Shown: positions 1 to 9,213 of the stretch, one piece after another | How positions within the stretch are numbered: position 1 is the first letter of the stretch | Layout: each line of letters starts with the position of its first letter | From: Hydractinia symbiolongicarpus | Lineage: Eukaryota; Cnidaria; Hydrozoa; Anthoathecata; Hydractiniidae | Reading direction: 5' to 3' | Length of the DNA: 64,000 nucleotides | Assembly: GCF_029227915.1 (NCBI RefSeq) | Contig: NC_079875.1 | Coordinates: forward strand, 18,097,001-18,161,000 | Made by a program: the position numbers and the translations under genes | The notes under the pieces: generated by a model | Databases searched by the model: none | What the model saw: the letters and a program-made list of their open reading frames with translations, nothing else | What the model was told of the DNA's origin: nothing

Positions 1-1400
1 ATTGGTGCCTGGTCAGCGGCCATGCGCGGTCTAGACTTGCAAAGCAAAAACAAGAATGGAGCACATTTGTTATCCCTCATGTTGCAGATCTTTTACCAAG
101 ATCATTACAGACGGACACATCGAGACGCATTGTGTCGTAAAATTGATATTCAGGCTTTTTACTGCACGCTTTTTTATAAAAATATTCTAAAGCTTACCTA
201 CCGCAGAAAAACAAGTAAAATTAATTCAGGAGCCAGACAGTTAGAAAACAAACGAGATCCTAAAGCTTCGTTCGAACTTCGGATATGATCCTAATGCTAT
301 TAAAACTTGATTAGTTCCAAAGGATTCGCTGACAAAAAAAGGTAGATGATATACTGGAATTAAAATAACGTAGTATGGCCAGCGTCATTTAGGCGCTGTT
401 ACTGGTGATAAAACATTGAAACAAAAGTATATGCAAGACAGGGTTGACGATTGGACCAAACAGAGTCAATTGTTGTACAAAACTGTTATACTGAATTGCA
501 AATTGATCACAGGATTTAAATACAAGATCCAGCATAGCATGCGAACTATCTCTGATATCAATGACCAACTCAGACGGCTTGATAGAGTTATATCAACCGA
601 GCTTATCCTACCAAAACATGGAGATTTTACTTTTAAGATGAGGAAAGTTGTTGCCACTACCACTACACTAGATTGGGTTGTCTGGGAACACCAATATTTG
701 CTGATAAAACTTAATTTCAAAACTCAATTATCATCACGGTAAAGTTGTCAACTAACATCATTAATCAAATAATTCGGTTACTTGAGGCGACAAATGTTCA
801 GCAAAAGAAAAAGGAATTAAAATCGAAAAAAAAAGAAGTGAACAAACGAAGCTGCTAGATGAATTATGTTCAGACGATGTGAATGAAACAGTGAAAGAGT
901 TTCCGAACGATCTTGCTTTTGAAAAAGGAGCCTCGAAGTGGCTGTAGATAATTGCAATTTAAGAAGAAGGCTACATACTAAATAAGCAACTGTTCTGTGC
1001 TCATTTGCATCAGAAATGGTTTACAACTGAGAACGTTGCTATACAAATGAAAGTGTGATTCTCCTTTCGACCTTAGACACGCTCTATCCTTAAAAAAAAA
1101 TAATGAACAGTGGAAAATTGTTGTTTGGTTGCTTCACGTGTTTAAAGAGTGTTTAAAGATGTTGCGGCTAAACCTCTTTAAACAAGCAAAAAAAAAAACA
1201 ATTACAGAAGATGAAGCTCCATTGGATATTTATGCAAGATGTTTTTAGCAAGCAGGACAAATAGTAATAGTATTTAACCCATTAACTAAACGACACGTGA
1301 ACCAAGAACTGACGAAGGCTTACAAGCAAAATGAAAAAGGAGAAAGAGAAAACCCATAATAATAGGGTCCTCGAAATAAAACGTGGAGTGTTGCATGTAA
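1..1400 (+). pseudogene. Decayed retroelement reading frame
   Basis: A coding remnant runs through several frames from about 365 to 1,400. Frame-by-frame reading gives a conserved-looking order: an RHLGAVTG-like motif near 388, a stretch read as YMQDRVDDW at about 430-455, then MRTISDINDQL near 540-570, a Lys-rich linker at 790-860, and a segment ending GASKWLQII near 930. Between 1,280 and 1,350 a stretch reads as FNPLTKRHVNQELTKAY. This order recalls a long reverse-transcriptase-associated protein repeated many times in cnidarian genomes; that link is from memory of the family. Stop codons and frameshifts break it everywhere, and no RT catalytic motif is seen. The piece at 22-288 is open but I cannot assign it. 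Confidence 0.5.
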
Positions 1401-1839
1401 TCTGAGATGAAAACAAGTTAATTTTAGTAGTCAAGGAGCTGAGAGCCAAAAATATTAAAAAACGCTCCGGAAAAATTGAAACTTTTAGGGATGGTTTGTT
1501 TTAGTCTAAATATGACAAAACCGTTTACTGGCTTTTTTAAAATTACTTGTGGGCCACACCCATTAGAAAAATCTAATTTTATGACGTCATACCATAGAAA
1601 AATACCGATGTTATGTATACCAATCGATAGCTATTGTAAAGCTGTAAAAAGTTACAAGGAAGTCACATAGGAAAAAATCATATTTCCTGACTTTTTGAGC
1701 TCGAAAGATTCGTTTGTGACGTCATCAAAATCCTCCTTATGAAACGACATATCTCAAATAATAATCGAAAACATGCGGTAAATATCAACAAGTTAATGAA
1801 ATAAAAAACAAGAAAAGTATCTATAAATAGTACTCAAAC
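1401..1839. other. Unassigned spacer
   Basis: AT-rich sequence between the retroelement remnant and the rRNA-derived segment. It contains short open stretches without codon-like structure, and I see no feature in it. Confidence 0.5.
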
Positions 1840-2036
1840 AAACGAGACCTTAACCGGCACGATTCAAGAATCGTGACTGACTTCTTAGAGGGACTGTTGG
1901 TGTTCAACCAAAGTCAGGAAGGGAATAACAGGTCTGGTGCCCTTAGATGTTTTGGGCCGCACGCACGCTTTACTGTCGGATTCGGGGAGTCTTAACCTTC
2001 ACCGAAAGGTTTGGGTAATCTTTTGAAAGTCCGACG
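1840..2036 (+). pseudogene. 18S rRNA fragment (3' part of the gene)
   Basis: About 195 bases match the 3' third of eukaryotic 18S rRNA in sense orientation. Landmarks are ACGAGACCTTAACCGGC, CTTCTTAGAGGGACTGTTGG near 1,880, GATGTTTTGGGCCGCACG near 1,945 and AGGTTTGGGTAATCTTTTGA near 2,010. Many substitutions fall at positions that are nearly invariant in functional 18S, and the fragment stops just after the CCGACG that matches CTCCGTCG. It is therefore a pseudogene piece, not a working rRNA gene. It is followed about 20 bases later by a 28S fragment, an order not found in a normal rDNA unit. Confidence 0.9.
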
Positions 2037-2055
2037 TTTTCTTTTTTTTATTAAC

Positions 2056-2334
2056 TGTGTGTCACCATGGAATCTGATTGCCAGGAGATATGGTTCAACG
2101 GCCAGTAAAGCACCACACTTCTTGTGGTGTCCGGTGCGCTTTTAAAAACCCTTGAAAATCCGAGGGAAAGATTGATTTTCGCGTCTGTTTGTACTCATAA
2201 CCCCAGCACGTCTCCAAGATAAGCCTCTGGTCCATAGAACAATGTAGGTAAGGGAAGTCGGCAAAATAGATGCGTAACTTTGGGAAAAGGATTGACTCTA
2301 AGGATTGAGTCTGTGACTTAGACTTGTAGCGTTT
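2056..2334 (+). pseudogene. 28S rRNA fragment (upstream of the R2 site)
   Basis: Sense-strand match to an internal 28S rRNA segment. Landmarks are GGCCAGTAAAGCACCACAC near 2,100, CTTGTGGTGTCCGGTGCGC, GATTGATTTTCGCGTCTG near 2,170, and CAATGTAGGTAAGGGAAGTC near 2,240. It ends around GACTTGTAGCG, equivalent to GACTTGAAGCG. Scattered substitutions and small deletions mark it as non-functional. The roughly 250 bases of 28S that should lie between here and the R2 insertion site are missing, so the left junction of the following R2 element carries a target deletion or has been rearranged. Confidence 0.9.
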
Positions 2335-3086
2335 GTAAACATGCGCATAGGGCGTTTACCAACGTTGGAAAATTGCAACCAAGGGCGTGATGCTAATATA
2401 AAATGCTGGCATTTTCAACGAGTGGGTGAAACGTTGTCCCACGTAGTACAACATTGTGGATTCACCCACTGCCGTTGCATACAGCGGCATGATGCAATTG
2501 TGAATCTTGTAAAATGCGTCGCCCTGAAGAAAAGGCATAACGAACTTGTGGAACACGTTTTTGACATGCATGGTACCCGGCTTAAGGCAGACCTGGTAAT
2601 TATCAAATCAGAGGAAATTGCACGCGGCACCATCATCTTTAAGCAACGCCCGTACTCAAAAGATAAGATACTACGATAGACCCGATCTCAAAAGGGCACT
2701 TGGGGATCGATTTAGCATCATCAATATATCTTTTGGTGCGATAATCATCTCCCTAAGGGGCATTCGGTGTTCCCGTAAAAACGAGTGCTTCTTTTCAATT
2801 GGCGGTACACGAAAAGGACATCAATACGATGGTGGTAAGATCAATGAAGCGTACAATAAAGATATGAAAGTTCTTCATGCGATCGCCTCGCTAACTGAGG
2901 GGTATAATTTATGGTAAACCTCTGTGGTCAGCAATGGCCCGAATTGGTCATTTGCCCCGCCTTACTAACAAACACTTGGGGTAGGTTCGCAGTAACAAAC
3001 TAATTGGATGAAAACTAGGTTACGCAATAGTAAATATATCTGTACACAGGGCACCGCCCCTTTATAACCGGAAAAATAACAGTACT
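2335..3086 (+). mobile_element. 5'-truncated R2 non-LTR retrotransposon (3' end)
   Basis: This is the C-terminal part of an R2-type reverse transcriptase/endonuclease followed by its 3' UTR. From 2,341 a frame begins RIGRLPTLENCNQGRD, then carries a gag-like zinc knuckle with ETLSHVVQHC and an RRHD-like IQRHDAIVN, then KADLVIIKS, the position of the restriction-like endonuclease. A frameshift near 2,650 moves the frame to one reading KIRYYDRPDLKRALGDRF and then ISLRGIRC, typical of the R2 extreme C-terminus, ending near 2,917. One knuckle cysteine seems replaced (CWHF). Some 170 bases of UTR follow. The 3' end abuts 28S sequence exactly at the R2 target (TAGCCAAATG at 3,087). It is inactive: truncated, frameshifted and lacking RT. 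Confidence 0.85.
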
Positions 3087-3137
<51 letters not shown>

Positions 3138-3285
3138 CATTCCCACTGTCCCTATCTACTACCTAGGGAGACTGTGAAAGCATGGCCTATTGATCCTTTA
3201 GTCATTAGGAGTTTTAACCTAGAGGTGTCAGAAGACTTATCACATGGATAACTGGATTGTGACAGCCTAGCGTTAATAACTAATA
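3087..3285 (+). pseudogene. 28S rRNA fragment (downstream of the R2 site)
   Basis: The sequence starts TAGCCAAATGCCTCGTCATC, the canonical 28S sequence immediately downstream of the R2 cleavage site, and continues through TAGTGACGCGCATGAATGG to CACTGTCCCTATCTACTACC. It then jumps near 3,190 to GATCCTTTAGTC and GAGGTGTCAGAAGACTTATC, ending near CAGCCTAGCGTT. Several hundred bases of 28S are missing internally. Functional 28S is nearly invariant here, so the substitutions confirm a pseudogene. Confidence 0.9.
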
Positions 3286-3411
3286 CTATTTATAAAATAA
3301 GCGTGGAATTTTCGAAATAGAATTGTAACATTTTGTTAAAAAGACGGGGTTCAATTGTATGGTATAAAAAAAATTGTAAAAATTAAAAGATATGTTTATT
3401 TAAACAATAAC

Positions 3412-4330
3412 AAGAAGCCCTGGGGGCTCTAAGAATTTCCGCTCGCTACCAAAATATTTGATGACAACCTGCTAATTCGTTGTATCGTGCCAAACATTCG
3501 AAGAAGTTTGGTGCTTGAAGACACACAAGTGACATTACATCTTACAACAAACGCAAACAAAACGAAACGTGTCATAATAAACTCACACTTTAAAAGAAAT
3601 TGCGAACAAAAATTATAGCCTATCATTCATGGTTGAAAGTGGTCTTCCGATTGAAACGTTTATGGTCTTAAACGGCATTTAGTTGACAAAAAAACAAAAT
3701 TTTGATGCTACCATCATGTTCAGCATACTTTCTTTATTAACTGTGCCAAATTTTGTCGAAAATAAAGTAGTTTTAATTTTTGGACCAATTTTTGCCTAAA
3801 ATGACATTTAGGTGGCCAAAAATCGAAATTTTGATGCCACCATCATGTTCAGCATACTTTTTTTATTAACTGTGCCAAATTTTGTCGAAAATAAAGTAGT
3901 TTAATTTTTTGGACCAATTTTGGTCTAAAATGACATTTCAGGTGGCAAAAAATCAAAATTTTGATGTCACCATCATGTTCAACATATTTTTTTTGTGATC
4001 TGTGCGAAATTTTGTCGAAAATAAAGTAGTTTTAATTTTTGGACAAATTTTGGCCTAAAATGACATTTAAGGTGGCCAAAAATCGAAATTTTGATGTCAC
4101 CATCATGTTCAGCATACTTTTTTTGTTAACTGTGCCAAATATTGTGGAAAATAAAGTAGTTTTAATTTTTGAACCAATTTTGGCCTAAAATGACATTTAG
4201 GTAACAAAAAATCAGAGGAACGTGAAATCCCAGGGTCGATTTTTTCTCAAAAAATGCTCCAAAAGAAAAAAACGACGGTTTTAAAGAATTTCCTACGCCT
4301 TCGGGCGCGGAAATTCAAAAAAGAAAATAT
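3412..4330 (+). repeat. Dispersed repeat element with 120-bp tandem array, copy A
   Basis: The left end reads CCCTGGGGGCTCTAAGAATT followed by TCCGCTCGC, and the right end reads TTCGGGCGCGGAAATTC, so both ends carry an inverted GAATTTCCGC. The interior (about 3,683-4,206) is a tandem array of a roughly 120-bp unit containing CACCATCATGTTCAGCATAC and GAAAATAAAGTAGTTTTAA, a little over four copies. An opposite-orientation relative lies at 20,719-21,668. It encodes no protein I can recognise. It is probably a non-autonomous mobile element. Confidence 0.75.
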
Positions 4331-5920
4331 ATAGAGATTATATTAAGATTCATTCTTTGTTAGTTAATTGAATTTAAAAACTAACAACTGTCTAAGATTT
4401 TGTTTGATCAAGTTTGAAGATTGACCCCCTGACGTGTAGATTTTAATATTGAGAGAAAATATTTTCACTAATCAACATGGCAGCAGATTTCAACATGTGA
4501 TGTGTTTTTAAATTTATTAGAGAAAAAAGTTAATTGTGTGTTCAGCAAGTAAAAGTAGAAGGACCAGTAAATATATTTAGAGTTCATAAGTGTTGACAAT
4601 CATCATAGTGTGGTTTTTAATTTGTCCCATCAAAATCCAATTCTTCATATGTTTTAGGCTCTTAGCTTCCTGTCTATATATGAAAGAACTGGAAAAGTTG
4701 GCTAGGATTTGTCTACTTTTTTAAGCAATCTCGATTGGTTATTATGATTTTGGACTTTAAATTTTCAATCATTATACATGACATCATGAACCACAATCCT
4801 GAACAAAAATATGGAAAGGAGGTTTTTTTCGCTGTTTTTCGTGGGCAAAAGCTTAACACGGTGAAAATTCAGAACATTCATAAGCGAAGGTTGACAAGTT
4901 CAAAAAGCATAAATGTAATGTAAAAATATCCTATGCAATTACACGTTTTTTTTTATAAGAAACCAGTTATGGCTACTGAGACTCAAGTTTCTTATTCTTT
5001 TCGATTTTGAGGCTAAAAGTTTCTTAATAATTTCTTAGGCCAAGCAACGTTCAAAAGCTTTGTTTGCCGGTATTTTCCCTAAGTTTATGGTCTGGAGGAA
5101 ACTGAGCCAAGCTAAGTTTCATAATATTTTCAAATTTTGAGTCTCAGGTTTCTTATAAGCGTGTTCTTATAAAAACAAAGCGTGATTTGTGGTGGCAAAC
5201 TTCGAAGTTAGCTGTCTTGTGTCAACATATTCTGACTAGGATTGTAGCTCTGTATTGATTGTAGCTTATTCAACAGTTTTGCAATGACTTATAGGATTAT
5301 AAAAAATTTCTAGCTATTCAGTTTGGCGTTTTGAACATTCTACATAATTTTCAATATTTAGTTACATTTTTAACGATAGTACTGCCATTTTAAAAATTTT
5401 AAGTTCGCTATGTAGTATCGGAAGATTAAGGTATGCGACGTATTTTGGCCAAAGTTTAATCATTGTAAACAATGGTAAGAAAATGTCATTAATTGAAAAA
5501 TAAAATAATGGGTTGTTTAGAACTTGAACAATTACTTTAGCTATAGGGAGTTTTACAGGAGTGACTTACAGCTCGTTTACTTGATACGAGTGCTTTTTTA
5601 TTCCATATTTACTTTTTACAAAACATCTTCTGTGCCAGTATCAAATATCAAAGTGAGACCATACGGTTATTATAATATTCGAGGATTCACCAGTCATTGC
5701 ACCGTCCCTAATAAACTTTCTACTTTACCCACGCACCAAGTACCACACTTTCTTATTGCGTCCATATAATTTTTTATTTAAATTAAATGTTTCTTATGCC
5801 TTGTTTCAAAACATTTTTGATGGGAAGTTACTTAAATTACGGTACTGTCACTTTTTTGTTTTCTTTAACTCGTATTGTTATTGACAAAAAATAAGTTACT
5901 CATGGTTGGTGATAAACTAA
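4331..5920. other. Intergenic AT-rich sequence
   Basis: I see no supported gene. A patch near 4,760-4,800 (ATTATACATGACATCATGAA) resembles sequence near 14,695 and 20,660, so a piece of another dispersed repeat may be here. Short open frames at 4,735-4,923 and 5,524-5,769 have no recognisable content. Confidence 0.4.
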
Positions 5921-5926
5921 TTAGTT

Positions 5927-5990
5927 TGTTAGCGCATGCGCATTTTTAAAAAAATAGAGAGGTTATTCCAAGTGCACATGCGCTAACAAA
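5927..5990. repeat. Short inverted repeat (stem-loop)
   Basis: TTTGTTAGCGCATGCGCA on the left pairs with TGCACATGCGCTAACAAA on the right across about 30 bases. It could be a tiny MITE or an extruding hairpin. Confidence 0.5.
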
Positions 5991-6015
5991 AAAGCTCGTG
6001 AGCTCTTTGTGCTAG

Positions 6016-6620
6016 TAATGCATCGATTAAACTCCGGGGGCGTTTATTAAATATTTTGATATTTATGGGGGCGTTTAATCGAGGTGGCGTTTAATCGAGG
6101 GGGGCGTTTAATCGAGGGGGGCGTTTATTGAAAAATGTTGCTATCATTTTCTCAACCAAAGTAAAGACAATATGATACGTGTGGTAGTGACAGGGAAAAG
6201 GCAAACAGAGGTTGGTTTGGTTGTTCCTACAAAGTTTAGTTTTGAGACAAGTCGCAAAAAAGATGCAGAGACGTTCGAAAGGGAACTGTTGAAGAGGAAG
6301 GAACTGTTTCCAACAATAAAACTTATTTTAAGACGAAAAGGAGTGTACAGAAAGTTTCCTGTTTATAAGAAATAATAAAATTTTGAAACAATTAAACTTT
6401 GTTTTTATTCGTAGTACACTGCCATGCCATACATAGGCCAGGGAGAGGAATATAACATGAGCATTGCTGCTGTTTCGATTAAACGCCCCTTTTGATAGGG
6501 GCCGTTTATTCGAGGGGGCGTTTATAATAGAGGGCGTTTATTAAATATTTTGATATTTAGGGGGGGGGCGTTTAATCAAGGGGAGCGTTTATAAGAAGGG
6601 AGCGCTTAATTGATGCATTA
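6016..6620. mobile_element. Non-autonomous DNA element with inverted ends
   Basis: The left end reads TAATGCATCGATTAAAC and the right end, reverse-complemented, reads TAATGCATCAATTAAGC. Both subterminal zones carry repeated GGGGGCGTTTAATCGAGG-like motifs: about 6,030-6,130 on the left and 6,483-6,605 on the right, with a shared TATTAAATATTTTGATATTTA block. A 67-codon open frame lies between them (6,172-6,375). Related GGGGCGTTT-rich scraps occur near 34,800-34,880 and 40,870-40,930. The superfamily is not clear to me. Confidence 0.7.
6172..6375 (+). CDS. Hypothetical 67-residue basic protein inside the element
   Basis: This open frame runs from ATG to TAA and encodes a Lys/Arg-rich protein (MIRVVVTGKRQ near the start, FPVYKK at the end). 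It fills most of the gap between the subterminal repeats of the 6,016-6,620 element. AATAAAA lies right after the stop. I do not recognise the sequence. It could be an exapted or captured fragment, an element-encoded peptide, or chance. Confidence 0.25.
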   Translation: MIRVVVTGKRQTEVGLVVPTKFSFETSRKKDAETFERELLKRKELFPTIKLILRRKGVYRKFPVYKK

Positions 6621-8417
6621 CGGTAGCGGAAAATGCAGTTGAATGAAAATGAGCCTTAGAAATAAACTTTTTGTCAAATTTGTTAAATTAAGTATATACG
6701 TGATAAATTAACACCTTAAAAAATTGGCAATTTGGCGGGTGACAAAACTTGGAAGTTAATTTACCTTTTTAAATTATACATTCTGCGCTTATTTAGTTTG
6801 CTGGATTTTTGCTTATACAACCAAATCTGTCAAATTCTGCCACCCAAAATTCCTTTCCTTAATTAAAGTATGTACAGTTATTGGTACCAAATGTATTTAA
6901 TTATATCACATTAATGAATTTCGATGTTAGAAAAAAGGTATCGTACACTGAAATTGGGGTATACGGTTGACTCTTTAATACGATCTTCAAGGGCAACAAA
7001 TTTTGGTTAAAACAGGTGAGAGATTCAAATTAAGGAATGTCACTCTAATTGTAATTTCAAAGGACTAAAGTAAAAAATCAAATTAGAGACAGAAAGTTCG
7101 AATTTTAAACAACTGGATATTTCGAGAAAGAACTATTTTCAATATTTGCTGCATGTTCATCTCTCTTTCTCATTTTCTATTTTATAGTTTAAAGAAATCA
7201 TCAATATTAGACGGTTTCTTATTCAAAAAAAGATCTAGATCAACAGCTTTATATATATATTTTCAACACTTTAAAATTATTTTATGAAGTTATAGACTGT
7301 AGTCCTCCGATCTCTGCTGGTAGTGTTCGCGACATCTGCGAATGTTGGTTTACTAATAACTGTTTCAAAAACTTTCTTGAATATCATCTGGAGTTTACCA
7401 AAATGGGAAGAAAGTTGTCGATGGCTATTGTCCCCTCAGACAGTCAGAAAAATTTGCAAATACTTAATTTCCTAAGATAAAATAGATGCAAAAGTATTAC
7501 AGCAAAACTTATGAATAAAAATGACGCTTTGGGGATAAAGGTTCCAACAGAAAAGAAGAAGAAAAAGATTGTCGCCGCAAGAAAAGTCTACCTAAACGTT
7601 TTGTAGACGAAACATTTATTATAAAAAAAATTATAAACCAACCTGCTTTTCTATTTGTGTAATCAACGCCTTTTTCTTAATTAAGACACCATTTAACTAG
7701 GATGCTTTCTGTTCGCATTTTAACCATGGAAGCACAGCTTCTTAATTTGATCATGTTTGGCTACTTTTTTAAAAGTGCTGTCTTTTTATAAAACATCATA
7801 AAAACTTGATTTGCTTTTTTCCAAGTAGAAAGAATCCCTTTCTCGGGCTCTTAAAAAGGCTTAATATTTTCATTATAGGTTATTCTATTCGTGTAACCTT
7901 TTCTTTGATGCTGCTGGTTCCACAATCAAACCAACTCATTTCATCGATGGCATCTTTTCTTTTTAAAAATCAAAACATTCGAATGAAAATTTGAAATTCG
8001 AAATAAGTTTCGATTGCGCTTAGGGCCTCTTTACATCATAAGAATTTGAATTACATATAGAATTTTACCCGTAGGAACCTGAAAATATGTTCGAATTAAA
8101 GAGGTTTGAATTACGGGAGTTGACTTATAAGAGTTTCTTAATAAAATTTGGTGGTGTCTTTAGATTTGTTTGATTTAGAGGAAGATTCGAAATACGGACT
8201 GTCGAATTTAAGAGTCATTGACTTACTGGCACTATCCAAAATTTCCCCAGATATAACTTTATGTACGCAATAACAAGACAGGAATGTTACAATTCGTAAG
8301 AGAGGAAGTAGCAATCTGGAAAGATTAACACCAACATTTTAACAATTTCTGAAAAACTTTCTTAAATTGTTTTTTTAGCTGATCAAAAAGCCGCTTCTCT
8401 GCAGTGCGATGATATTT
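6621..8417. other. Intergenic; possible pogo-like remnant
   Basis: No gene is supported. GGTTGACTCTTTAATACGA near 6,967 and the reverse complement of sequence near 8,195-8,215 (AATGACTCTTAAATTCGAC) look like decayed inverted ends of a pogo/Tigger-type element of about 1.25 kb, with AATTCGAA-like subterminal motifs. The interior has no readable transposase. Confidence 0.3.
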
Positions 8418-8419
8418 AT

Positions 8420-8753
8420 AATACACCTTTACGATAATTCAATTGTACATGCGTTCCTACGGCTCTCCATCGTTTTACAATATCGGAAAAAAGGAGGTAA
8501 AAATCGTGTTTTTATGAGAGTTTGTTAGAGACGAAAGCGTGTTTTCTCCAGTTTTTTCCGTCGTATCAATTTCTTTCAAATTTTCAGGAAACGTTAATAA
8601 TAATAACATACAACTTATGTGTAATTTTCATTAAAAACAAAACGCGGCAAGAAAAGTTATCACGAAAAAACGTGTTGTGATATTTACCTCCTCCGATCGC
8701 TAAAGAAGCTGCCATGGAGTGTTAGTTTTCCCGATTGACCGTAAAGGTGTATT
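8420..8753. mobile_element. MITE with AATACACCTTTACG ends
   Basis: AATACACCTTTACG at 8,420 is matched by CGTAAAGGTGTATT ending at 8,753. Inside, GGAGGTAAAAATCGTG is mirrored imperfectly by a stretch containing GATATTTACCTCC. The size (334 bp) and lack of coding content fit a MITE. Confidence 0.6.
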
Positions 8754-9049
8754 GCTAGCATTTTTAATAGTGATTTTTCACAATACTGTAGGCACGCAAT
8801 ATTGTAAAAGATCATTTAGGGCCTTTATTTAGATGGCTTAAAATATTAAGTTGCAAAAATGGTGCCCGTGGGTAAACGAATTATGTGTTTCTTTTCGTCC
8901 AGCAATCTGTTTGTTTAAAAACCTAAAAATATCAACGCTCTCAAATAAATAATAGCGCGCCTTAACGTTAGACAGGTAAAGAAAGAGTATTTTGACTTAG
9001 AATATGACAAAGAACAAGGAAAAACGATTGGTGTAGTGTGTCGAAAAAT

Positions 9050-9213
9050 AAGAATGTGACGTCATTTACTGTGTGGGTAACTAGGGACTACATGGGACTA
9101 AAATGGGACCAATTTCCTCAAACTTGTGTCAACGCTTCGTTTCGAAACAGACGGGTTGTTGACGTTTAAACCTTAATATCTCTATACCTATTTATTAAAA
9201 AGACATAATTTGT
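9050..9213 (+). mobile_element. Helitron remnant, left part (split by an insertion)
   Basis: The segment with GTGACGTCATTTACTGTGTG, GGGTAACTAGGGACTACA and AACCTTAATATCTCTATACC matches the interior of the Helitron-like copies at 52,661-53,500 and 53,501-54,178, in the same order and orientation. The continuation (CCTATACATTTTCTTAATCA) resumes at about 11,880 after the 9,214-11,875 element. Confidence 0.65.

Noticed and set aside
416-742. A stand-alone 108-residue gene
   Set aside because: It is one open stretch of the decayed retroelement; matching sequence continues in other frames on both sides.
1840-3285. Functional rRNA genes
   Set aside because: Fragments are incomplete, out of natural order, and changed at positions that are nearly invariant in working rRNA.
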